Shown one piece after another: positions 17,044 to 25,470 of a stretch of 64,000 nt of DNA. Made by a program: the position numbers and the translations under genes. The stretch comes from Phycisphaerae bacterium. GTDB lineage: Bacteria; Planctomycetota; Phycisphaerae; UBA1845; PWPN01. Where the stretch lies: contig JAGNEZ010000013.1 in NCBI GenBank assembly GCA_018003015.1, forward strand, positions 1 to 64,000, in the 5' to 3' direction. Below the pieces are notes generated by a model, which did no database searches, was not told the DNA's origin, and worked only from the letters and a program-made list of their open reading frames with translations. Numbering within the stretch: position 1 is the stretch's first letter; each line of letters starts with the position of its first letter.

Positions 17044-19010
17044 GGTGTCCCTCTTGTTGCCTGGGATTGTTGGACGTTCGAGACCACCATCCAATCCTTG
17101 CGGGCAGGATCGCCGGGCAGGTGAATAGCGTCGATCAGGAACGCCCGGCCGAACAATTCCGACTTCATCAGGTCATAGTTCTTGCGTGCAAGGATCAGGT
17201 AGACCGGCTGCGGCGATTTCAGCAGGTCCGAGGCTCGCTCCATCGTCATCATCAGAAGCTTGTCCTTGCCTTGGGTGCGGTCCAGCATCTCGGTCACAAT
17301 CTCGGCCGGGGTGATCATGTATCGGCTCTGGCGGGCGAAGTAGAAACTGAGCCGGGCGTCGGGCCGTTGATCGACCCACAGGACCGGGCCGATGGCCGGC
17401 ACTCCCGCAGTCTCCAGTGTCCGGTACAGGGCGGCGACCTTTTCGACGCTGGCGATAGTCGAACCGCAGGTGTGCCAGATCAACTGAAAGGCGGCGATCG
17501 TTGCGGTGGCGGTGACACCGACCGCCCACCAGCCGCGCCGACGAACGTAACAGACGCCCGCAATGAGCAGAGCGAGAGCGGCCACGGATGCGATCAGCAT
17601 GATTCGCAGCGCCGTGTCGGGGGCCTCTTGCCGCACATAGTCAGAGCCAACCACAAGCGCGATGATCAGGCTGACGGCGAACAGTGCCCACACCGCCCAA
17701 CCGAGGCGGGCCGAGGGCGGTGAGCTGCCGTAGAACCGGTCAGCCACGACGGCCATCATGAGGATCAGCGCTGGCATGCCCGGCAGGATGTAATAGGGCT
17801 TCTTGAACGGCTCGAGCGACATGATCATGATGCCCACCATGGCCCAGACTCCGCAGAAGAGCAGCGCGCGGCGGGCAGGGGTGTATCGCTTCATCCAGGG
17901 ACTGAGGAGGGCTTCGGGAAGCAGGAACAGCCACGGGGCGCTAAAACCGAGGACGAGGGGTAGGTAGTAGAACACTCCGCGCGGTCGGGAGTCGAGGTAA
18001 TCGCCTTCGGCCCGCTGAACGTACTGCCAATTCCAGAGATCCCAGGCGTGAGGATGTTTGGCGGCGACGGCCAGGATCCACGGTACAAACATCAACGCGA
18101 AGACGATCAGGCCCGGGATGAGGCCCAGTCGGGTGAACGCTTGGACGGTCCGAGACTTCAGGCCGCGGATGAAGACGACGGGCGCTCGGCGAGCGCCGGC
18201 CATTCCCCCCTTCGCCAGAACGCGCAACGGGCGCTCGGTGTACCACCACACGGCCAGCGGAACGGCGGTGAGAGGCAGCGGCGCCGGCCCTTTGGCCAGC
18301 ATGCCAAGTCCCAAGGCGATGTAGAACAGCAGCAGGTGAAGCAGGCGCCGCCTCGGCGAGTGACAGGTTACTGCGAACCAGAAATGCAGGCATGCCCACG
18401 TGCAGCAAAACGTCAGGATCATCTCGGCTGTCGCGTTTGGAGCGTAGAGCATGAAACAGAGGCTCGAGCCAGCGATCACCGCGGCCATGATACCCGCTCG
18501 GCCTCCGAACATGGCAGTGCCCAGCCGCCAGAGCAGCAGCACGGTTCCGAAGGCCGCCAACGCCGAGGGAAGTCGGGCGACGAGTGCGGTCACGGGTAAG
18601 CCTGTATCAGGGTCGTGTGGAAGCAGAAACGACGTGCCCGCGACCAGCCAGTAAGGCAGCGGCGGCTTGCGCAGAAAAGGCGTGTCCAGGAATTGCGGCA
18701 CGAGCCAGTCACCAGACAATCGCATGTTGCGAGCGCACTCGGCCACGATGGCCTCGTGATCGCCCAGGGGTGGCCCGCCAAGGACAGCGCCCAAAGAGGA
18801 CACCAGCAGCAGCAACACGATGCTGGCGCTCACGGCCGGAGAGGGGCCGTTACAGGTTAGCAGACTAGTCTTGATCGCTATCCTCGGCGTTCGCTCGATG
18901 ACTGATTCTCCGAACCGCTGCGGCACGACAGAGATAGCCCCATCGGCTTGGCGTGTCAAGATCTCTGCTGCCGCGTCCAGCCGGTCTCCCGTCTGGCTCC
19001 TGGTGTGCAA
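17040..19010 (-). CDS. GT39/ArnT-like membrane glycosyltransferase
   Basis: The 656-residue protein has about 11-12 predicted membrane helices and the features of PMT/ArnT-type transferases that use polyprenyl-phosphate sugars: the acidic first loop GDHEAIVAECARNM after the first helix and the RKPPLPYWL motif, then a C-terminal soluble region. Targets may be lipid, glycan or protein; the sequence does not tell. The start is uncertain. The TTG at 19010 is the longest possibility; a downstream GTG near 18926 or a site just before the first helix (about residue 55) would also work. It is coupled by ATGA overlap to the GT2 gene, which probably supplies its donor. Confidence 0.88.
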   Translation of the reverse strand: MHTRSQTGDRLDAAAEILTRQADGAISVVPQRFGESVIERTPRIAIKTSLLTCNGPSPAVSASIVLLLLVSSLGAVLGGPPLGDHEAIVAECARNMRLSGDWLVPQFLDTPFLRKPPLPYWLVAGTSFLLPHDPDTGLPVTALVARLPSALAAFGTVLLLWRLGTAMFGGRAGIMAAVIAGSSLCFMLYAPNATAEMILTFCCTWACLHFWFAVTCHSPRRRLLHLLLFYIALGLGMLAKGPAPLPLTAVPLAVWWYTERPLRVLAKGGMAGARRAPVVFIRGLKSRTVQAFTRLGLIPGLIVFALMFVPWILAVAAKHPHAWDLWNWQYVQRAEGDYLDSRPRGVFYYLPLVLGFSAPWLFLLPEALLSPWMKRYTPARRALLFCGVWAMVGIMIMSLEPFKKPYYILPGMPALILMMAVVADRFYGSSPPSARLGWAVWALFAVSLIIALVVGSDYVRQEAPDTALRIMLIASVAALALLIAGVCYVRRRGWWAVGVTATATIAAFQLIWHTCGSTIASVEKVAALYRTLETAGVPAIGPVLWVDQRPDARLSFYFARQSRYMITPAEIVTEMLDRTQGKDKLLMMTMERASDLLKSPQPVYLILARKNYDLMKSELFGRAFLIDAIHLPGDPARKDWMVVSNVQQSQATRGTP

Positions 19011-19125
19011 ATCCCGCGGTTCGCGGCCTCATGGTCCGGTCGAACCAAGACGACCCGGCGGCCCGTGACAGGGAAGGGATTCGCCGTTGTCCGGTGTGAT
19101 GAGCGTGCTGGACCTGCCGTCGGCC

Positions 19126-20511
19126 TTACTTGGCGGGGGCCAGCTGGGTCGTGAGCGGCGTCCAATTCCGCGAGCGGGACCCGCGGGACGTGCGGCGTTC
19201 GCGCGGCAGGTGGGTAATGTCCTGTGGGAGGCTGCAGACGTAGCCGGGGAGGCCGCCGGCGATGTCCTTGACTTCCACCATCCAGGCGTCGGGGAGCTTG
19301 CCAGTCACGTAGCCGGCCCACTGGCCGTCCTTCTGGGGGACCATGAACTCCGGATACCACATCAGGTCGCGCCAGTAGGGGACGTCATCGTTGTAGACGT
19401 ACCAGACCTTGGCCTGGATGATCTTGTTGGGCGAGTCAATCCTGCACTTGAAGAGTGTGCCGCCGCCTTGGCCGTACTTGCGGCCGCCCCACACGAAGTC
19501 CGGCCCTTTCTGTTCGTAGCTCAGCTTGGAGACCTTGGAGATCGGGCGGCCGTCGAACACGTGTGAGACCCACATCTTCCAGACGATGAAGTGCTTTTCG
19601 GATTGCGAAGCATGGCGGTAGTTGGGCACGTAGGCCAGCGTCCAGGGCGGCTTCATCCGGCCGAGGATATCGTTGACGTTGAACATGGTGTAGCCGTCCT
19701 CGTTGGTCGCGCCCAGGTAGATGCACTCGGCGTCCGTGTAGCGGCCGTGGGCGAACGGCGGATAGACGGCCCGGTAGGGGCCTTTCAGCATGTTGTCGTT
19801 CCATGCGGATTCGTTGCCCATGTAGATGACGCCGCGGATTCGCGGGTCGATGGTGGCCGCGGTGTGGGCGCACGTGGCCCGTTTGGAGTGGCCGCCGATG
19901 ACCGCGCGGATGTCCTTGCGGTCGACCTTGAGGACCTCGGCCATGACATCCAGGGCGCGCAGGTAGATCGTGGCCAGGGTGAAGTGGGGGTTGTCGGCCA
20001 CATCCTTGGAGGTCTTCAGGAGGTTGTTGAGCGGGGCGATGGAGACCTCCCGGCCGTCCTCGCCGTCCACTTCGCCGGGATGCGGCAGGATCATGGTGGG
20101 ATAGCCGGTCTGTGCGGCGATGGGTTCGCCGTAGTTGCCGAGGAACGCGCGGCGCCAGGGTCCAGTGGCCAAGCCGTCCCAGCCACGCTGAGCCACGATG
20201 ACACATCGGCCGCGCCGGGGAGGGGCACTATTGACCGACGGGTCGGCGGGGGCGAAGACGACGCAGGGATGTCCCCATTTGCGGCCTTCGATCTCCAGGC
20301 TGTAGAACTTCACCTCCACCCGGCGCAGCTTCATCTCCGGCCGGGTGTCCGAATGGACGATCTCGTCGCTCTCGATGGTGTAGCCGAAGGGAAGCATGTT
20401 CTTCTCCCACCGCTTCCACATCTGCGCCGGGGTTTCGAGCTTGTCGTCCGGAACGGAGGCTGGCGCGGCGACGACGCACGCGACCATTTGCATGGCAATC
20501 AATACGAGCAT
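19126..20511 (-). CDS. Secreted alpha/beta-hydrolase, PhoPQ-activated-protein (PqaA)-like
   Basis: The 461-residue product has a short signal peptide (MLVLIAMQMVACVVAAPAS). The centre has a nucleophile-elbow-like GGHSKRA, close to the GxSKRGW motif of PhoPQ-activated PqaA-like hydrolases, and the later NDILGRMKPPWTLAYVPNY and EKHFIVWKMWV segments also fit that family; the histidine in RHASQSEKH may complete the triad. The C-terminus has a beta-rich domain of the type seen in PqaA proteins. GTG 20514 and ATG 20511 are adjacent candidate starts; the ribosome binding site is weak. It lies 31 bp after the Tat-exported aldo-keto reductase gene on the same strand. Confidence 0.72.
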   Translation of the reverse strand: MLVLIAMQMVACVVAAPASVPDDKLETPAQMWKRWEKNMLPFGYTIESDEIVHSDTRPEMKLRRVEVKFYSLEIEGRKWGHPCVVFAPADPSVNSAPPRRGRCVIVAQRGWDGLATGPWRRAFLGNYGEPIAAQTGYPTMILPHPGEVDGEDGREVSIAPLNNLLKTSKDVADNPHFTLATIYLRALDVMAEVLKVDRKDIRAVIGGHSKRATCAHTAATIDPRIRGVIYMGNESAWNDNMLKGPYRAVYPPFAHGRYTDAECIYLGATNEDGYTMFNVNDILGRMKPPWTLAYVPNYRHASQSEKHFIVWKMWVSHVFDGRPISKVSKLSYEQKGPDFVWGGRKYGQGGGTLFKCRIDSPNKIIQAKVWYVYNDDVPYWRDLMWYPEFMVPQKDGQWAGYVTGKLPDAWMVEVKDIAGGLPGYVCSLPQDITHLPRERRTSRGSRSRNWTPLTTQLAPAK

Positions 20512-20542
20512 CACTTTCGTTCATCCGTTTATTAGAGCACTG

Positions 20543-21475
20543 TCAGGTCATCGGTTTGGACGCCGGTGCCTCGGCCAGGGCCCGATTGAGCCGCTCGATG
20601 GCCTCGTCCACCTCGGCGTGGCTCTTCATGCCGATGACCACGGCGTCGAGGTAGCCGCACTGTATGGCGTGTCGGGCGGCCTTCTCGCGATCCTCCGCCT
20701 TGGTGAAGTCGCCGTTGCCGATGAGTTTCATGCCGATCACGCCGTGCTTCTTGGCGTGCATGAGCTTGAGCTGTTCCATGACCGGTGGTACATGGGAGGT
20801 GTCGCTCCGGGCATCCCACTTCTCCGAGAGCGTGTCCATGTGAGCCCCTTGCGGATTAACCCGAACCAGGTGCACGTCGACCCAGTCCAGTTCGACTGAG
20901 CGCTTCAGAGCGGGCAGACTATGGCATGACAGGCCGTGCACGCGGATGATCTTCTTCTGCTTGGCCTCCTCGAGCGCGTCCATGACCTTCTTGTGGCTCT
21001 TGTCCCAATCGGGGGAGGTCATGCAGTGCAGCAGCACGCTGTCGACGTAATCGACGCCCAGTTCCTTGCGAAAGCGGTCGAGCTCCTGGAGCGGCTTCTC
21101 TGGGATGCCGCCCATTTTGGTCTGGATGAAGAACTTCTCGCGTGGCAGTCCCTTGATCGCCCGCCGGACGTACGCGTGCGTCCTGTAGCTGTCGGCCGTG
21201 TCGATATAGGTAATCCCACGCTCGTAGGCGTAGCGGATGAGCTTGTTGAAACCCTCGTCGCCCAGGGCACGCTGGACGGAGCCGCTGTTGCTGCCGACCC
21301 CGATGCCCAGCCGGCTGAGCTTGATGCCGGACTTGCCCAGCGTGACCTGATCAACCGCGGTGCGTTTCACCGGCTGGTCGGCGGCTGAAGCAGAGAGTCC
21401 GGCCAGCATGACGCCCCCGGTGAGGGCGGCCGATGCTTCGATGAATTGACGGCGGGTAATCGGTCTCTTGTTCAT
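20543..21475 (-). CDS. Tat-exported aldo/keto reductase
   Basis: The 310-residue protein starts at an ATG after GAGGAG. The N-terminus TRRQFIEAS is a twin-arginine signal followed by a hydrophobic segment and an ASA cleavage region. The remainder is an AKR barrel with the catalytic tetrad recognisable: Asp and Tyr in YIDTADSYRTH, Lys in IQTKMGG and His in LLHCMTS. Tat export suggests that folding or NADP(H) loading occurs before transport. The substrate is unknown, perhaps a sugar or aldehyde in the periplasm. It is probably cotranscribed with the downstream PqaA-like gene. Confidence 0.9.
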   Translation of the reverse strand: MNKRPITRRQFIEASAALTGGVMLAGLSASAADQPVKRTAVDQVTLGKSGIKLSRLGIGVGSNSGSVQRALGDEGFNKLIRYAYERGITYIDTADSYRTHAYVRRAIKGLPREKFFIQTKMGGIPEKPLQELDRFRKELGVDYVDSVLLHCMTSPDWDKSHKKVMDALEEAKQKKIIRVHGLSCHSLPALKRSVELDWVDVHLVRVNPQGAHMDTLSEKWDARSDTSHVPPVMEQLKLMHAKKHGVIGMKLIGNGDFTKAEDREKAARHAIQCGYLDAVVIGMKSHAEVDEAIERLNRALAEAPASKPMT

Positions 21476-21700
21476 GATTCGCTCCTCGTCAGGGTCAGGG
21501 CAATATCGACAGCATTATAGGGGCCATTGATGGTGACACCAAGGCCCGCCGGTCTCCTCACTATCCCGGAAAGAGGGTGCCGTGTTGCCGCATCGGTCCG
21601 CCTGTGCTCTAATCCGCATGCTGGGATCACTCACGGCGCGGCGGATCCCTGTGGAGCGCGGAACTCGGCGCCGCCGGTTAACCAACAGAGAGGAGAGTTG

Positions 21701-22474
21701 ATGGAAACGCAGTTGCCGAAAAACCTGGGCGATCGTGTGGCCGTTGTCACGGGCGCTTCAAGTGGCATTGGCGAGGCGACCGCGAAAGCCCTGGCCGCGC
21801 GCGGGGCGCGGGTCGCGGTGCTGGCCCGACGCAAGGAACGCCTGGATGGTTTAGTCGCCGAGATCCATCGGGTCGGCGGGCGGGCCGCGGCATGGACACT
21901 GGACGTCACCGATCGAAGGGCCGTCGAAGCGGTCGCGGCGACAATCCTCAGTGAGTTCGGGCGCGTGGACATCGTGGTCAACAACGCCGGGGTCATGCTT
22001 CCGAATCCGATCGAGGCGATCAGAGCCGATCAGTGGCAGAAGCAGATCGACCTGAACATCAGTGGCCTGATGAACGTGATCGGGGCGTTCACGCCGGCGT
22101 TGATCAAGGCGGGCGCGGGCGGCGGGCCGGCCGATCTGGTGAACATCTCTTCCATCGCGGGGCGAAATATCTTTCCGAGCTTCGCGGTTTACAGCGGGAC
22201 CAAGGCCTTCGTCACCCATCTGTCCATTACCCTTCGCGCCGAGCTTGGGGCCAAGGGCGTGCGCGTTTCCGCCGTGGAGCCCGGTGTCGTCGGCACCGAG
22301 CTGCTGAATCATGTCGACTGTAAGGGCGTCCAGGACTGGTTCGAGGCCTCAAAATCGCACATGGAGTGGCTTCGGTCGGAGGACGTCGCCGAGACCATTG
22401 CATTCATCGTGTCGGCCCCCAGGCGAGTGAATCTCCAATTGGTCACCATCATGCCGACCGGCCAAGCGATGTGA
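21701..22474 (+). CDS. Short-chain dehydrogenase/reductase
   Basis: The 257-residue classical SDR starts at an ATG after AGAGAGGAG. It has the nucleotide-binding TGASSGIGE motif, the NNAG motif, the catalytic Ser in NISSIAG and the YSGTK catalytic Tyr/Lys pair. The arginine/lysine-rich LARRKERLD after the first strand suggests NADP(H) preference. The specific substrate cannot be read from sequence. It is followed by a good intrinsic terminator, so it is likely monocistronic. It diverges from the aldo-keto reductase gene. Confidence 0.9.
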   Translation: METQLPKNLGDRVAVVTGASSGIGEATAKALAARGARVAVLARRKERLDGLVAEIHRVGGRAAAWTLDVTDRRAVEAVAATILSEFGRVDIVVNNAGVMLPNPIEAIRADQWQKQIDLNISGLMNVIGAFTPALIKAGAGGGPADLVNISSIAGRNIFPSFAVYSGTKAFVTHLSITLRAELGAKGVRVSAVEPGVVGTELLNHVDCKGVQDWFEASKSHMEWLRSEDVAETIAFIVSAPRRVNLQLVTIMPTGQAM

Positions 22475-22521
22475 ACGCAGATGAATCTGAGACGGTGATC
22501 ATTCGCGCGAGGATCGGCGGT

Positions 22522-22545
22522 GGGGGCAGCAGATTTGCCCCCTTT
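22522..22545 (+). terminator. Intrinsic terminator of the SDR gene
   Basis: A perfect 7-bp stem (GGGGGCA / TGCCCCC) with a 7-nt loop is followed by TTT, 48 bp after the SDR stop codon. The T-run is short, but the stem is very GC-rich. Confidence 0.6.
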
Positions 22546-22838
22546 GGGCCACGCCGGTAGTGGAGGATGGCGGGGACCAAGCCGGGGCAAGCGCAAGGGA
22601 ACGCTGTGCGGCCGCCCGCCGTGACCCGGGAAGCTGGCCCGGCGTCGCCAGCCGGGACGTGTCCGTATACAATGCTGCTCCAAGCCGGCGGCGTGATGGA
22701 GCGGGCTTGTGGCAGGCCGGACGAGGCGAAGGCGTGGCCTCATTCGGCCGTCGCCGGCCGGATGTTCCATCCGCGCGATCGGGCGACGCTGTGGTGTGAT
22801 GACGTGAAGGCCAAGTAGCCTGGCAAAGGAAACACGAC
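22546..22838. other. Intergenic region upstream of the GH27 gene
   Basis: No convincing gene. A TACAAT hexamer at 22668-22673 could be the -10 of the alpha-galactosidase gene (leader about 160 nt), but no -35 is evident. Two short frames here have no ribosome binding site and unlikely composition. Confidence 0.4.
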
Positions 22839-24812
22839 ATGAAATCCTTATTCTCTGTTGTCTTCTCCCTCTTCTTCGGCCTGCTCGCCCCGGCCGCCGC
22901 CGAGACCATGCCGCTCTCGAAGCTGGACCTGAACGCCATGTCCGCCGGGTGGGGCCGGCCGCAGGTGGACAAGGCCGTCACCGGCAAGCCCCTGCAGATC
23001 GGCGCCCAGGTCTACAAAGAAGGCGTCGGCACGCACGCGGACAGCGAGTTCTTCATCGAGTTGGACGGCAAGGCCGATCGGTTCCGGGCCATGGTCGGCG
23101 TGGATGCGGCCGCAGGCAATGCCCGGGCTTCGATCGAGTTCTTCGTGTACGGCGATGACCAGGTCCTGTTCCAGAGCGGCATCTGCAAGCTGGGCGAGGA
23201 CTCCAGGGCGTGCGATGTGCCGCTGACAGGAGTCAAGATACTCTCTTTAGAGGTAACTGACGCGGGCGACGGCGTCTCGTACGATCACGCCAACTGGTGC
23301 GACGCGGTCATCACCTACTCCGGCGCGGCCCCCAGGGCTCTCTCCACGGGTCCGCCGGAGGCGAAAGCGATTCTCACGCCGTCGCCGCCCCGTGAGCCGC
23401 GCATCAACGGCCCCAAGATCCACGGCGTGCGGCCCGGCTCGCCGTTCATTTATCGCATACCTGCCACCGGCGACCGGCCGATGACCTTTGCGGCCACCGG
23501 TCTGCCCGATGGGCTTACCCTCGATGGGGACACGGGGATCGTCACCGGCTCAACCACGCTCAAGGGCGAGCACAAGGTGACGCTCACCGCGAGGAACGCC
23601 AAGGGTTCGTGCCGCCGCGAGTTGCGGATCGCGGTGGGGGACAGGCTGGCCCTGACTCCGTACATGGGCTGGAACACCTGGTACCTGCACTACTCGCACA
23701 TCAACGACGCCATGATGCGCAAGGCCGCCGACGACATGATCGGCTCGGGCATGGCCGACTACGGTTATCAGTATGTCAGCCTGGACGACTGCTGGATGGT
23801 CAAGCCTGGCTCGGATGACCCGGAGCTGGGCGGCCAGCCCCGCAATCCCGACGGCACCCTCCGCCCGAACAAGCGGTTTCCGGATATGAAGGCCCTGACC
23901 GACTACATTCACTCGAAGGGACTGCGGGCGGGGACATACATCTCCCCCGGCCCGACGACCTGCGCCGGCTACACGGGCTCCTATCAGCACGAGGCCCAGG
24001 ACGCCCGGACCTTTGCCGAGTGGGGTTTCGATCTGCTGAAATATGACTGGTGCAGCTATGCCAACGTGGCTGGCGGCAAGACCCGCGAGCACTACATGAA
24101 GCCCTACCGGCTGATGTGGAATGAGCTGCAGAAGCTGGACCGCGACATCGTGTTCAACCTTTGTCAGTACGGGCAGGACAAGGTCTGGGAGTGGGGCGGC
24201 GAGGTCGGCCACTCCTGGCGAACGACGGACGACATCGGCTGGGTCGGCGGCCATTTGTCCAAGGGCATTTACATCGTCGGCCTGGCCAACGCCCAGCACT
24301 GGCAGTACGCCGGGCCCGGCAAGTGGAACGACCCCGATTACCTCTCCGTCGGACGAATCAATGCCGATGGCGGCGAGGGTCAGGCCACGCCGCTGACCCC
24401 CAGCGAGCAGTATTCGCATGTGACCATGTGGTGTCTGATGGCCTCGCCGTTCGTCTTCGCGGGTGACATGGGCAAGCTCGATCCGTTCACGTTCAGCCTG
24501 ATCTGCAACTCGGAGGTGCTCGACGTGAACCTCGACGCCCTGGGCAAGCAGGCTCGGATCCTGCGGCAGACGCGACGTGAGTTGGTCCTGGTCAAGGAAC
24601 TCGAGGACGATTCCACCGCGGTCGGCGTCTTCAACCTCGGCCCCCGAGCTTCGACGTTCTCGGTGACGTGGCAGGATCTGGGCCTGACCAAAGCCCCGCA
24701 GCGCATCCGCGACGTCTGGCGGCAAAAGGACTTCGAGGTCCCGACCGAGGGCTACAAGGCGGAACTGCCACGTCATGGGACGTTCATGTATCGGTTCTGG
24801 CCGGCGAAGTAG
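22839..24812 (+). CDS. Secreted NPCBM-GH27 alpha-galactosidase-like enzyme
   Basis: The 657-residue protein has a signal peptide (residues 1-21), an NPCBM carbohydrate-binding module (about 25-160, with VGTHADSEF), a putative Ig-like He_PIG linker domain (about 190-265) and a GH27 barrel (about 270-560) with a C-terminal beta-domain. GH27 landmarks are MGWNTWY, the DDCWMV strand, the nucleophile Asp403 in LLKYDWC and the acid/base Asp465 in SWRTTDDIGW. GH27 enzymes are retaining exo-alpha-galactosidases or N-acetylgalactosaminidases; the exact sugar is uncertain. An AAAGGA ribosome binding site precedes the ATG. Confidence 0.93.
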   Translation: MKSLFSVVFSLFFGLLAPAAAETMPLSKLDLNAMSAGWGRPQVDKAVTGKPLQIGAQVYKEGVGTHADSEFFIELDGKADRFRAMVGVDAAAGNARASIEFFVYGDDQVLFQSGICKLGEDSRACDVPLTGVKILSLEVTDAGDGVSYDHANWCDAVITYSGAAPRALSTGPPEAKAILTPSPPREPRINGPKIHGVRPGSPFIYRIPATGDRPMTFAATGLPDGLTLDGDTGIVTGSTTLKGEHKVTLTARNAKGSCRRELRIAVGDRLALTPYMGWNTWYLHYSHINDAMMRKAADDMIGSGMADYGYQYVSLDDCWMVKPGSDDPELGGQPRNPDGTLRPNKRFPDMKALTDYIHSKGLRAGTYISPGPTTCAGYTGSYQHEAQDARTFAEWGFDLLKYDWCSYANVAGGKTREHYMKPYRLMWNELQKLDRDIVFNLCQYGQDKVWEWGGEVGHSWRTTDDIGWVGGHLSKGIYIVGLANAQHWQYAGPGKWNDPDYLSVGRINADGGEGQATPLTPSEQYSHVTMWCLMASPFVFAGDMGKLDPFTFSLICNSEVLDVNLDALGKQARILRQTRRELVLVKELEDDSTAVGVFNLGPRASTFSVTWQDLGLTKAPQRIRDVWRQKDFEVPTEGYKAELPRHGTFMYRFWPAK

Positions 24813-24891
24813 CGGGTGGGGTTTTTCGGCTGTTCGACCGTGCTTCGTGGCGATGCTGTTGCCACTGATTTAGGACGTGAGGAGGTATGCC

Positions 24892-24948
24892 CACAGATGA
24901 CACAGATGACATGGATATGGAGGAAGGAGGATCGAGCCGCTGTGTCAT
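24892..24948. repeat. Tandem CACAGATGA motif with a 9-bp inverted partner
   Basis: CACAGATGA occurs twice in direct succession (24892-24900 and 24901-24909). ATGACACAG at 24897-24905 has a perfect inverted copy, CTGTGTCAT, at 24940-24948 across a 34-nt spacer. The surrounding 60 bp downstream are unusually AT-rich for this window. It resembles the intergenic CACAGATGACACAG repeats seen in many bacterial genomes. Confidence 0.5.
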
Positions 24949-25067
24949 ATGCGTAGTTCTTTTGTAATCTATAAGTATCTATCCGTGTGGTCTATGGGCG
25001 ATAACCGGAAGAGAGCTGATGGTGTGAACGAGCGGAATCCTCCGCCGCGGGCGTCTGGATATCGACG

Positions 25068-25379
25068 ATGCGTGCGCAAGATACCAAAGACCTTGAGTTC
25101 TTTGGAAAGAGCGCGGTGGTGGTCTTCACCGGCATCTTCGGGACGGGGACGATCTTTGGCCCGAAGCATCAGTTGGTGCGCGACGGCCTTACCGCCGCCA
25201 TCTTCTGGGTATGCGTCGTGGGCTTTGCCGTGGCGGCACTATCTGGTGCGGCGATGACTCTTCAGCGTCGAGCTGGCTTCGCACGCGGCCGGCGAGTATT
25301 CACGATCCTGATGCTCCTTGGTTTTATTGTCGGGATCATCAGCTCAGGCACGCTCACGACGCTGCGAGACTGGCGATGA
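25068..25379 (+). CDS. Small two-helix membrane protein (tentative)
   Basis: The 103-residue product has two clear membrane helices (about residues 39-61 and 82-97) linked by a basic loop (LQRRAGFARGRRV), a normal topology for a small inner-membrane protein. The ATG is not preceded by a good ribosome binding site, and I do not recognise the family. It sits between the GH27 and DUF1080-VOC genes on the same strand. The helix content argues for a real gene; the lack of a translation signal argues for caution. Confidence 0.5.
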   Translation: MRAQDTKDLEFFGKSAVVVFTGIFGTGTIFGPKHQLVRDGLTAAIFWVCVVGFAVAALSGAAMTLQRRAGFARGRRVFTILMLLGFIVGIISSGTLTTLRDWR

Positions 25380-25470
25380 GGTGAGCAGGGTGGTCTGACC
25401 CCAATGTTGGGTGTCGGCGGTTCATCCCTGTCATCTTGATTTGCCGGCCCGCACGGGCTCAAATACCGCC

